From Deltaproteobacteria bacterium HGW-Deltaproteobacteria-14 (GTDB lineage: Bacteria > Myxococcota_A > UBA9042 > PHBI01): a stretch of DNA of 44,954 nt. The stretch lies in the NCBI GenBank assembly GCA_002841945.1, contig PHBI01000029.1, positions 1 through 44,954 of the forward strand, given 5' to 3'. Within the stretch, counting starts at the first letter, position 1; every line of letters begins with the position of its first letter. The notes under the pieces are model-generated. The model was not told where the DNA came from, did not search any database, and saw only the letters and a list, made by a program, of their open reading frames with translations. The translations under genes and the position numbers were made by a program. Below, one piece after another: positions 37,887 to 44,954 of the stretch.

Positions 37887-38297
37887 ATGCTCGACGCGAC
37901 CCCGCGCCGTATGGCCCTCGCCCTGTCGCTCCTCGCCCTCTCGCTCGCGGCGCCCGCCTGCGCCGACGACGCGACGCCCGTGGACACCACCACCGCCGAG
38001 CTCGCCATCAGCGCGACCCTCGACCCGATGCCGCCCACGACCGGCCAGCACACCCTGACCATCACCGTGGTCGACGAGGACGGCGCCCCGGTCGAAGGGG
38101 CCACCGTCACCGTCGACCCGCAGATGACGATGCACGGCCACGGCTCGTCGGAGACCGCGGTCGTCGCGGAGGACGGGGCGGGCGTCTACACCGCCTTCCC
38201 GGTCACCTTCCAGATGCCCGGCATGTGGAAGGTCAGCGTCTCCGCCACCGCCGGCGCGATGAGCGGGAGCGCCGCGATCGACTACCAGGTCAACTGA
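37887..38297 (+). CDS. YtkA-like secreted protein
   Basis: A 136-residue exported protein. The signal peptide (RRMALALSLLALSLAAPACA) ends near a Cys; the lipobox is poor, so it may be lipidated or just cleaved. The mature part is an immunoglobulin-like domain of YtkA type: LTITVVDEDGAPVEGATVTV, MTMHGHGSS, then DGAGVYTAFPVTFQMPGMWK. Such domains are found near copper- and heme-related membrane proteins; the Met/His cluster MTMHGHG could bind a metal. I take the ATG at 37887, with GGAG ten bases before it; the open frame starts earlier but passes through the palindromic DNA. The barrel gene follows after three bases. Confidence 0.82.
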   Translation: MLDATPRRMALALSLLALSLAAPACADDATPVDTTTAELAISATLDPMPPTTGQHTLTITVVDEDGAPVEGATVTVDPQMTMHGHGSSETAVVAEDGAGVYTAFPVTFQMPGMWKVSVSATAGAMSGSAAIDYQVN

Positions 38298-38300
38298 CCG

Positions 38301-39227
38301 GTGCGGCGTCCAGCCCTCGCCCTGGCCGCGTCCCTCGCGGCCGGCCTCATCGTGGCCGCCGCGCCTCAGGCGGGCGCTGCCCCCTGCTGCATGTCGGCCA
38401 CGGCCTTCGGCACCGGGCGGCTGCTCATCTGGGAGGACCTCGCGGTGGGCCTCCGCACGAGCGTCGCCGGCGGCCTCGGCCAGTGGGACGGCGACGGCGA
38501 CTGGCACCCCTACGTCGGCTACGACGAGCTCGAGTGGCGCTCGGAGATCTGGGGGATGGGCGCGCTGTCCCGGCGGGCGTCGGTGTTCGCGCGGCTCCCG
38601 TTCGTGGCCACGCGTCGCGCCGCCGGGGACCTCGACGGCTTCGGCGGCGGCCTCGCCGACGTCTCCGCCGGGCTCCGCTACGAGCTGCTCACCATCGGCG
38701 AGTACGTGGAGCTACCGGCCATCGCCCTGACGTTGTCGGTGACCGCGCCGACCGGGCGCGCGACCTGGGGCGCGGCGACCCCGCTCGGTGTCGACGTCAC
38801 CGGTCGGGGCGCCTGGGCCCTCGGCGCCGGCGTCAGCGTGGAGCACACCGAGCTGCCCTGGTTCGTGCGCTTCGACCTCGGCGTGACCGTGCCCCTGCCG
38901 GCCGCGCGCCCGGATCTCGGCGGCGTGGACCAGCGCTTCGGGCCTGAGCTCGCGACCGACGTCGCCGGCGGCGTCGAGCTGACCGACGGCGTCGTCACGA
39001 GCCTCGTCGCGCGCCTCACCTGGGCCGGCGAGATCGTGCTCGACGGGCGCAGCGTCGCCGACTCCGGCCGCCTCGACGTCGGGCTCGGCGCCGCGCTGTC
39101 GTGGCGCTTCGATCCGCACTGGACCCTCCAGCTCGCGGTCGACACCGGGCTCTTCGCCGATGGCCTCGGCGACAACCAGGCCGGGCGGGTCACCGGGACC
39201 GTCGGCCTCCGCTACGGGGTGTTCTGA
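38301..39227 (+). CDS. Putative outer-membrane beta-barrel protein
   Basis: A 308-residue exported protein starting at GTG. Signal peptide LALAASLAAGLIVAAAPQAG is followed by PCCMSATAFGTGRL, with two adjacent Cys right after the cleavage site, and then strong strand alternation to a final YGVF with the terminal Phe expected by the barrel assembly machinery. LPAIALTLSVTAPTGRATWG and GTVGLRYGVF resemble transporter-type barrels of the outer membrane often annotated as channel proteins. It sits between the YtkA-like and redoxin genes with spacings of three bases and a one-base overlap, so all three belong to one operon. The cargo is unknown. Confidence 0.8.
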   Translation: MRRPALALAASLAAGLIVAAAPQAGAAPCCMSATAFGTGRLLIWEDLAVGLRTSVAGGLGQWDGDGDWHPYVGYDELEWRSEIWGMGALSRRASVFARLPFVATRRAAGDLDGFGGGLADVSAGLRYELLTIGEYVELPAIALTLSVTAPTGRATWGAATPLGVDVTGRGAWALGAGVSVEHTELPWFVRFDLGVTVPLPAARPDLGGVDQRFGPELATDVAGGVELTDGVVTSLVARLTWAGEIVLDGRSVADSGRLDVGLGAALSWRFDPHWTLQLAVDTGLFADGLGDNQAGRVTGTVGLRYGVF

Positions 39228-39865
39228 TGGGGCGTTGGCGAATGGCGCTCGCCGCCCTGGCGCTCACCTCGCTCGCGGCCTGCGCCTCAGCCGGCGGCGC
39301 GAGCCGGCTCGGCCCCGACGATGGCCGGCTGCGCGCGGTCGACGGGACCCCGACCGCCCTCGCCGCGACCTGGGCCGGTCACGACGCCACGGTGCTCGTG
39401 TTCTGGGCCAGCACCTGCCCGTGCGTGAAGCGCTACGAGGCGCGCGTCGCCGCCCTGCGCGACCGGTACCCGGCCGACCGGGTCGCCTTTCGCTACGTGG
39501 CGTCCAACGCCGACGACGACCTCGCCGATCTGGCCGCCGCGCGCGCCGCCGGGCGCGAGATCGTCCCGTTCGCGCAAGATCCCGGCGGCGTGCTGGCCCG
39601 CACCCTGGGCGTCGTCAGCACCCCCACCGCGGTCGTGATCGACGCCGCCGGCGCGGTCCGCTTTCGCGGCTGGATCGACAACGAGCGTGTCCCCGGCGAC
39701 CCCGACCGCGAGCCGTGGCTCGAGGAGGCCGTCGACGCCTTGCTCTCCGGCGGCTCCGCGCGCGCCGTGACCCCGTTCTGGGGCTGCACCATCACGCGCT
39801 CGTTGGGCGAGCGGCCGCAGTGCAGCGCGCCCGCCCCGGTCGCACAGCGGCGCTGTCACCCCTAG
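39227..39865 (+). CDS. Thioredoxin-fold (redoxin) lipoprotein with Cys-Pro-Cys motif
   Basis: A 212-residue secreted thiol protein. The signal peptide ends SLAAC with a lipidation Cys. The thioredoxin fold starts with VLVFWASTCPCVKRYEARVA, where the redox site is Cys-Pro-Cys instead of CxxC, then FRYVASNADDDLADLAAARA, and VVSTPTAVVIDAAGAVRFRG with the cis-Pro loop. The C-terminal WGCTITRSLGERPQCSAP and RRCHP add three Cys. The pattern fits periplasmic redoxins of the AhpC/TSA and TlpA type, which reduce or deliver metals to envelope proteins, or reduce disulfides. Start ATG overlaps the previous stop. It ends three bases before repeat C3. Confidence 0.86.
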   Translation: MGRWRMALAALALTSLAACASAGGASRLGPDDGRLRAVDGTPTALAATWAGHDATVLVFWASTCPCVKRYEARVAALRDRYPADRVAFRYVASNADDDLADLAAARAAGREIVPFAQDPGGVLARTLGVVSTPTAVVIDAAGAVRFRGWIDNERVPGDPDREPWLEEAVDALLSGGSARAVTPFWGCTITRSLGERPQCSAPAPVAQRRCHP

Positions 39866-39868
39866 GCC

Positions 39869-40134
39869 TAGGGTCCGCACAGAAATATCTCAACATCCTG
39901 GCCGGCGGATCCAGCCCACTGGGCGGCCCGATGAAAGCTCGTGCCGAAATAGCTTGTCGTCTTGCCGGTGGATCCGCCGCCATCTGCGCGTCCCCGAGAG
40001 CTCGGAAGACGCCCTTCGGGGTGCGCCGCGTTTTTCCAGGCGGCCCTTCAGCCCTCCTTCGCGGGGCGCCGCGCCCGGTTCGCCCTGCCGTCGCCGAGAG
40101 CTGCGGACTCCGGTGCGCGCCCTGCCGTTTCAGG
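39869..40134. repeat. Composite dispersed repeat, copies C3 and B3
   Basis: 39869-39931 is the reverse complement of 7532-7594 (three mismatches in 63). 39937-40013 is the same core as 35747-35822 and the reverse complement of B1. 40099-40134 matches 12708-12743 in reverse, but on the other side of the core from its place in B1. CCTAGGCCTAGG at 39861-39872 is a perfect 12-base palindrome at the left edge. The rest up to 40196 has no feature. Confidence 0.8.
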
Positions 40135-40196
40135 CTCGAGGGTCGAAGCGCGCTTCGGAGGTTGGCCTTCGGCCGCAGACCGCGCAGAATCGCACA

Positions 40197-41525
40197 ATGA
40201 CGCGGGATCTCGACACCCTGAACCTCGCCTGGCTGACGCGCCTGCGCTGGGCCGCCATCGCCGGGCAGCTGACGACCATGCTCGTCGTCCGCTACGCGCT
40301 CGACGTCCTTGTGCCGTGGGGTCCGCTCCTCGCCGTCGTCGGCGTCGAGGTCCTCCTCAACGGGCTCGGGCACGCCTGGCTGCGCACGCGCCGGCCGATC
40401 AGCGAGGCGGTCATCGGCGCCACCATCATCGCCGACGTGCTCGCGCTCACGCTGCTCCTCTACTTCACCGGCGGGCCGACCAACGCGTTCAACTTCCTCT
40501 ACCTGGTCCACATCGCCCTGGCGGCGGTCGTGCTGCGGCCGCTGTGGACGTGGGCGCTGGCGGCGCTGGCGGCGGGGTTGTTCGCGCTCCTGTTCGTCGC
40601 TCACGAGCCGATGATCCTCGCGGGCGTCTCCGGCGGTGACCCGAACCTCCACGCCATGCACGGGGGCGGCGGCGCGCTGATGGAGGTCCACATGCGCGGC
40701 ATGTGGGTCGCCTTCGCGGTCGCGGCGGCGTTCATCGTCTACTTCACGAGCCGGATCACGCGAGAGCTGGCCGAGCGCGACGGGGAGCTGCGGGAGGCGC
40801 GGGACCACGCCGCGCGGGCCGAGCGGCTGGCGGCGCTGGCGACCCTCGCGGCGGGGGCGGCGCACGAGCTGTCGACGCCGCTGTCGACCATCGCGGTGAT
40901 CTCGCGGGAGCTCGAGCGGGACCTCTTGCGGAGCGCGCAGCCCGGGGGAGGGGGCTGCGACACGTCCGAGTCGGTGGAGGACGCCAAGCTGATCCAGGGC
41001 GAGGTCGCGCGCTGTCGCGGAGTGCTGGATCGGCTCGCCGGGGACGCGGGGCGGCCGCGCGGCGAGCCGCTGGCGCGCCTGAAGGTCCCGGCGCTGCTGG
41101 AGGCGACGCTCGAGGGGACGAACCTCTGGGTCGAGGTCGCGTCGGACGCGGGCGGGGCGGTGGTCACGGTGCGCCCGGTCGCGCTGTCGCGGGCGCTGCG
41201 TGGGCTCGTGGACAACGCGGTGGCGGCCTCTGGGGTCGACGGCGTGCGGGTGACGGCGCGGCTCGCGGGGGGGGAGCTGGAGCTCGTGGTGGCCGACAGC
41301 GGCCCGGGGATGGCGCCGGCGCTGCTCGAGCGCATCGGTGAGCCGTTCTTCACGACGAAGGAGCCAGGCAAAGGGATGGGGCTCGGGGTGTTTCTGGCGC
41401 GGAGCGTCGTTGCGGAGCACGGTGGGCGCCTGGAGCTCGAGTCCGAGGTCGGGCGCGGGACGCGGGTGGTCGTGAGGCTGCCGCTGGCCGGCGCGGACGG
41501 CGTCGAGGGAGGTCGTGATGATTGA
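40197..41525 (+). CDS. regB: RegB/PrrB-type redox sensor histidine kinase
   Basis: A 442-residue membrane kinase with about six helices in residues 15-185. The loop GGPTNAFNFLYLV (92-104) matches the quinone-sensing GGxxNPF motif of RegB, with Ala98 region in place of the usual Pro. The phosphoacceptor is His223 in HELSTPLSTIAV. Cys273 in QGEVARCRGVL lies where RegB has its redox-active Cys. ATPase elements: DNAVAAS, DSGPGM, GKGMGLGVFLARSV. In studied proteobacteria RegB responds to quinone redox state and oxygen and controls respiration and carbon or nitrogen fixation. It overlaps its response regulator by eight bases. The symbol is given by similarity; the signal here is inferred. Confidence 0.88.
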   Translation: MTRDLDTLNLAWLTRLRWAAIAGQLTTMLVVRYALDVLVPWGPLLAVVGVEVLLNGLGHAWLRTRRPISEAVIGATIIADVLALTLLLYFTGGPTNAFNFLYLVHIALAAVVLRPLWTWALAALAAGLFALLFVAHEPMILAGVSGGDPNLHAMHGGGGALMEVHMRGMWVAFAVAAAFIVYFTSRITRELAERDGELREARDHAARAERLAALATLAAGAAHELSTPLSTIAVISRELERDLLRSAQPGGGGCDTSESVEDAKLIQGEVARCRGVLDRLAGDAGRPRGEPLARLKVPALLEATLEGTNLWVEVASDAGGAVVTVRPVALSRALRGLVDNAVAASGVDGVRVTARLAGGELELVVADSGPGMAPALLERIGEPFFTTKEPGKGMGLGVFLARSVVAEHGGRLELESEVGRGTRVVVRLPLAGADGVEGGRDD

Positions 41526-42063
41526 GGAGGGAGCGTCGGTCCTGCTGGTCGACGACGACGAGGTGTTCCGCAAGACCCTGGCGCGCGCGCTGTCGCGGCG
41601 CGGGCTCGAGGTGCGGCTGGCCGAGGACTACGAGACCGCGATGGAGGCGGCGCGGGCCGACTCGCCGGAGCTGGCGGTGATCGACCTGCGGATGCCCGGG
41701 CGGTCGGGGCTCGAGCTGCTGCGGGATCTGCACGAGCTCGATCCGACGACCCGGATCGTGGTGCTGACCGGCTACGGGAGCATCGCGACGGCGGTGGACG
41801 CGATGCGGCTCGGGGCGACGAGCTACGTGCCCAAGCCGGCCGACGCCGACGACATCCTGGCCGCCTTCGATCGCGCCGAGGCGCCGCCGCTCGAGGCGGT
41901 GACGGCGGACTTCCCGGCGCCGTCGCTGGCGCGCGCCGAGTGGGAGCACATCAACCGGGTGCTCAACGACTGCGGCGGCAACATCTCGGAGGCGGCGCGG
42001 CGGCTCGGGCTGCACCGGCGGTCGCTGCAGCGCAAGCTCCAGAAGTACCCGCCGCGCACCTGA
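41518..42063 (+). CDS. regA: RegA/PrrA/ActR-type response regulator
   Basis: A 181-residue DNA-binding regulator partner of the kinase before it. The receiver domain has the acidic VDDDE, phosphoacceptor Asp in [11 protein letters not shown], the Thr in VVLTGYGS and Lys in YVPKPAD. The C-terminal Fis-like HTH ([20 protein letters not shown], then [19 protein letters not shown]) is the highly conserved RegA DNA-binding region. Candidate targets are the nuo operon and other redox genes, but I see no established RegA site to confirm it. ATG 41518 is used; a GTG one codon earlier has a similar ribosome site (GGGAGG). Confidence 0.92.
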   Translation: MIEEGASVLLVDDDEVFRKTLARALSRRGLEVRLAEDYETAMEAARADSPELAVIDLRMPGRSGLELLRDLHELDPTTRIVVLTGYGSIATAVDAMRLGATSYVPKPADADDILAAFDRAEAPPLEAVTADFPAPSLARAEWEHINRVLNDCGGNISEAARRLGLHRRSLQRKLQKYPPRT

Positions 42064-42146
42064 GCGCGGTTCGACGTCGACGGCCCGTGGGATCGAGCGA
42101 AAAGTGTGATATCCGATCCGCCGACCCGCGGCGGAGAGCACCGACC

Positions 42147-43103
42147 ATGAACCTCCTCGACTCCCTCAAGCAGTACACCACCGTCGTCGCCGACACCGGC
42201 GACATCGACGCGATCGCGACCTACGCGCCCCAGGACGCGACGACCAACCCGTCGCTGCTGCTGCAGGCCGCGCAGAAGCCAGAGTACCGCGACCTCGTCG
42301 ACGCCGCCCTGGCCGCCGCCGGTGGCGAGAGCAGCGCGGCCGCGCGCGCCGAGGCCTTCACCGATCACCTGTTCGTGGGCTTCGGGGTGAAGATCCTCGA
42401 GATCATCCCCGGCCGCGTCTCGACCGAGGTGGACGCGCGCCTGTCCTTCGACACCGAGGCGACCGTCGCCAAGGCGCGCCGCCTCATCGGGCTGTACGAG
42501 GCCGCCGGCGTCGCCCGCGAGCGCATCCTCATCAAGGTCGCGAGCACCTGGGAGGGCGTCCGCGCCGCCGAGCGGCTCGAGGCCGAGGGCATCCACTGCA
42601 ACCTCACGCTGCTCTTCAGCTTCGCTCAGGCCGTCGCCTGCGCCGAGGCGGGCGTGACGCTGATCTCCCCCTTCGTCGGTCGCATCTACGACTGGCACAA
42701 GAAGGCGCAGGGGGTCAGCGACATCCCGCTCGACGCCGACCCCGGCGTCGCCTCGGTCACGCGGATCTACAACTACTTCAAGAAGTTCGACTACGCGACC
42801 CAGGTCATGGGGGCGAGCTTCCGCAAGTCCGGGCAGATCGTGCGCCTCGCCGGCTCGGATCTGCTGACCATCGCCCCCGATCTGCTCGACGAGCTCCGCT
42901 CGACCCCCGGCGAGGTTACCCCGACGCTGACGGTCGCTGGCGCCCGCGCGAGCGCCGTCGAGCGCATCCACCTCGACGAGAAGGGCTTCCGCTGGCTCCA
43001 CAACAGCGACCCGATGGCCGTCGACAAGCTCGCCGAGGGCATCCGCCGCTTCGACGCCGACGCCCGCAAGCTCGAGGCCTGGGCCCTGGCCCAGGTGGAC
43101 TGA
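42147..43103 (+). CDS. tal: Transaldolase
   Basis: Cytoplasmic enzyme of the non-oxidative pentose phosphate pathway that moves a three-carbon dihydroxyacetone unit between sugar phosphates; 318 residues, the TalB-like length. [14 protein letters not shown] near the start and [19 protein letters not shown] with the Schiff-base Lys130 identify it; [32 protein letters not shown] and [11 protein letters not shown] follow as in the family. GGAGAG lies about nine bases before the ATG. It is not obviously in an operon with its neighbours. The next 72 bases contain an 11-base palindrome (CTGCATTGCAG, 43122-43132). Confidence 0.97.
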   Translation: MNLLDSLKQYTTVVADTGDIDAIATYAPQDATTNPSLLLQAAQKPEYRDLVDAALAAAGGESSAAARAEAFTDHLFVGFGVKILEIIPGRVSTEVDARLSFDTEATVAKARRLIGLYEAAGVARERILIKVASTWEGVRAAERLEAEGIHCNLTLLFSFAQAVACAEAGVTLISPFVGRIYDWHKKAQGVSDIPLDADPGVASVTRIYNYFKKFDYATQVMGASFRKSGQIVRLAGSDLLTIAPDLLDELRSTPGEVTPTLTVAGARASAVERIHLDEKGFRWLHNSDPMAVDKLAEGIRRFDADARKLEAWALAQVD

Positions 43104-43175
43104 GCCACCGCGCCCAATTTACTGCATTGCAGCAGCCAGCTTCGTCCTTTTGTTCCACGGGGTTATTGAATTTCT

Positions 43176-43649
43176 ATGCGTATCGCACTCGCCTTGCTCG
43201 CGCTCGCCCTGGTGGGTCCTCCGGCATGTGACTCGGGCGGGGGCGGCGGCCCGGTATCCGGCACCGTCACCCTCGCCAAGGACCAGGGCGTGGACTTCCA
43301 CACGGGCGCCGTCCAGGACCCGGGGAACTTCAAGAACAGCGACGTCTTCACGGCCAGCAACGGGTCGGCGCTGCAGCTCATCACCGGCGGTGACAGCCCG
43401 ACGGTGAACCGCCCGGCGAACTGGTTTCTGGGCAATGGCGGGGTCCACCAGACCTTCCCGAGCCTCGCCGACGTCCCCGACGCGCCCCCGACCGACGACA
43501 TGACCGCCTCGCTCATCAAGGCGAGGGCGGGCAACGGCTTCATCGTCGTGACCCACGCCGGCGCCCTCGTGCGCGGCTGGGTGGCGTCGGCCGACGCCAG
43601 CGCCGTGACGATTCAGTTCGAGCCTTACGCTCCGGCGACCGCCGAGTAG
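43176..43649 (+). CDS. Putative lipoprotein of unknown function
   Basis: A 157-residue secreted protein. Signal peptide RIALALLALALVGPPAC ends at Cys18, followed by a DSGGGGG linker. The mature domain has a start (GTVTLAKDQGVDFHTGAVQD) and end (VVTHAGALVRGWVASADASA) that look beta-rich. I recognise no family. No ribosome site precedes the ATG, and the sequence before it is AT-rich (TTATTGAATTTCT), so translation may begin on a very short leader. The porin gene starts 84 bases after its stop. Confidence 0.78.
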   Translation: MRIALALLALALVGPPACDSGGGGGPVSGTVTLAKDQGVDFHTGAVQDPGNFKNSDVFTASNGSALQLITGGDSPTVNRPANWFLGNGGVHQTFPSLADVPDAPPTDDMTASLIKARAGNGFIVVTHAGALVRGWVASADASAVTIQFEPYAPATAE

Positions 43650-43733
43650 CAATGTCGTGACATCGCGCCGCCGCCGTTTCCGCGGGGCGCGGTCCGTGTT
43701 AGCGGATGGCAAACCTCCAGCCCGGGGACCGCC

Positions 43734-44870
43734 GTGCGCATCTCGAAACTCCTCTCGTCGCTCGCCGTGATCGCCGCGGCGCTCTCAGGCGTCGCCTCCG
43801 CCGCCCGCGCGGAGTCCGAGGTCGGCTACAAGAAGGGCTTCTTCCTCGAGGCCCGGGACGGCGACAGGAGCTACTCTCTCGTCGTCAACGGCGTCCTGCA
43901 GACCCGCTTCGCCCTGACCCTCCCCGACGGCGGCGACGACAGCTACGCCTTCGACGTCGTCCGCGCCCGCGTCGGGCTCAAGGGCAACATCCTGTCCGAG
44001 GACCTGACCTACAGGATCCTCGTCGAGCTCGGCCACGGCGACACCCAGCTCAAGGACCTGTGGGTCGACTACGCCTTCACCCCCGGCGTGCAGCTCCGGG
44101 TCGGCCAGTGGAAGCGCCCGTTCTCGCGTCAGTTCATGACGTCGGCGACCGCCCAGCAGCTCGTCGACGTGGCGCTCACCGAGAGGGCCTTCGACACCGG
44201 GCGCGACCTCGGCCTCGCGGTCCACAACGACTACGAGCGGTCGCCCACCGTCGAGTGGGTCGTGGGGCTCTTCAACGGCACCCATGAGAAGCCCTGGTAT
44301 ACGGCCAAGCTCGACGCCACCGCCGGCACCGTCACCTCGATCTCGCGCACCAACGTCCCCGCCCAGTTTCGCCCGGTCGCGGTCGCCCGCGTCGGCTACA
44401 ACCACGGCGACATGGCCGGCGAGGGCTACAGCTCCGCCGATCTTCACCCCGACAAGGGCCTGCGCTTCGGCGTCGCCGCCAGCGGCCTCGTCGACTTCGG
44501 GCTCGACGACGACACCGGCGCCATCGCGGCCGACCTCGACTTCATCCTGAAGGTCTCGGGCTTCGCCGTCTCGGGCGCGTTCTTCGTGCGCACCCTGACC
44601 GGCGACGCCAGCGGCCTCGACCGGATCGGCTTCGCCGTGGACGCGGGCTACGTCATCGGCGGCACCGTCGAGCCCGTCCTGCGCTTCGCCCGCGTGGTGC
44701 CAGACGACGACGCCGAGGCGACGACCCAGGAGCTCGCCTTCGGCCTCAACGTCTACTTCGTCGGCAACACCTTCAAGTGGGCCACCGACGTCGCCGCGCT
44801 CGGCCACGAGCTCGGCGGCACCGCGACCACCGACGTCCGCGTCCGCTCGCAGCTCCAGCTGGTGTTCTAA
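43734..44870 (+). CDS. Porin O/P-type outer-membrane protein
   Basis: A 378-residue outer-membrane channel with a GTG start and a cleavable signal peptide (LLSSLAVIAAALSGVASAAR AES). SYSLVVNGVLQTRFALTLPD and DVVRARVGLKGNILSEDLTY match the start of the OprO/OprP family, and VDYAFTPGVQLRVGQWKRPF then SRQFMTSATAQQLVDVALTE the next strands with the arginine-rich constriction-type residues. The protein ends QLQLVF with terminal Phe. Named members pass phosphate or polyphosphate; the specificity here is not shown. The lipoprotein upstream may be co-transcribed. Confidence 0.88.
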   Translation: MRISKLLSSLAVIAAALSGVASAARAESEVGYKKGFFLEARDGDRSYSLVVNGVLQTRFALTLPDGGDDSYAFDVVRARVGLKGNILSEDLTYRILVELGHGDTQLKDLWVDYAFTPGVQLRVGQWKRPFSRQFMTSATAQQLVDVALTERAFDTGRDLGLAVHNDYERSPTVEWVVGLFNGTHEKPWYTAKLDATAGTVTSISRTNVPAQFRPVAVARVGYNHGDMAGEGYSSADLHPDKGLRFGVAASGLVDFGLDDDTGAIAADLDFILKVSGFAVSGAFFVRTLTGDASGLDRIGFAVDAGYVIGGTVEPVLRFARVVPDDDAEATTQELAFGLNVYFVGNTFKWATDVAALGHELGGTATTDVRVRSQLQLVF

Positions 44871-44874
44871 TCTT

Positions 44875-44954
44875 GGGGGTCAGGCACCCTCACTTTTCAC
44901 TTTCTGCCCGCTCGCGCGCCATCGGCGCAGGTACTCCCTGCATAGGGGTCAGGC
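44875..44954 (+). repeat. Tandem repeat, 69-base period, running off the right edge
   Basis: One unit from 44875 and the start of a second at 44944, 69 bases apart. The first 24 bases or so match the units at 12463 and 12906; the middle differs (CTGCCCGCTCGCGCGCC). Confidence 0.9.

Noticed and set aside
1..44954. tRNA, rRNA, riboswitch or prophage elements
   Set aside because: Reading the gaps on both strands showed no cloverleaf with a GGTTCGA-type arm, no rRNA-like stretch, no known riboswitch core and no phage gene.

Overview
The window is very GC-rich, densely packed bacterial DNA. Its envelope biology is diderm, with many lipoprotein signal peptides, several outer-membrane beta-barrel proteins and a porin. 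The gene types suggest a Myxococcota (former Deltaproteobacteria) chromosome: ATP/ADP-translocase-like proteins fused to HEAT repeats, FHA and PAS-rich signalling proteins, an eleven-gene nuo operon without nuoEFG, and a RegBA-type two-component pair. That placement is inferred from gene content and composition; no rRNA or other phylogenetic marker gene was compared.

Layout. 1-9655: the end of an unknown gene, a short-chain dehydrogenase, a lipoprotein, a minus-strand run (PAS histidine kinase, NUDIX hydrolase, then prolyl-tRNA synthetase), a large lipoprotein and a small HRDC-domain protein. 9873-14122: an ADP-ribosylglycohydrolase, a gene-free stretch, a hotdog thioesterase plus lipoprotein pair, a block of tandem and dispersed repeats, and another lipoprotein. 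14181-25814: a flavoprotein transcribed away from nuoA-B-C-D-H-I-J-K-L-M-N, with a palindromic candidate operator between them. 25906-28981: an envelope operon (Omp85-type barrel, PAP2 phosphatase, barrel). 28982-35717: two divergently transcribed ATP/ADP-translocase-like genes. One is fused to HEAT repeats and followed by a double cyclic-nucleotide-binding protein. The other is followed after one base by a lipoprotein with protein-kinase-like catalytic motifs. 35919-37441: glycosyltransferase plus FHA protein. 37887-39865: a YtkA-like protein, a barrel and a Cys-Pro-Cys redoxin lipoprotein. 40197-43103: RegB/RegA-like pair and transaldolase. 43176-44870: lipoprotein and phosphate-type porin.

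The most interesting system is 28982-35717. A lipoprotein outside the cytoplasmic membrane that carries a Lys / HxDxxxxN / DFG set would need ATP, and the gene immediately upstream resembles ATP/ADP carriers. I propose, as an inference only, an envelope phosphorylation system with its own nucleotide supply.

The intergenic DNA holds two repeat families. One is a GGATCC-centred, partly palindromic, mosaic family in at least four places (7435-7594, 12624-12850, 35747-35904, 39869-40134). The other is a tandem repeat starting GGGGTCAGGCACC with 69- or 73-base periods (12463, 12906, 44875). No tRNA, rRNA, CRISPR array, intact insertion sequence or phage gene was seen.
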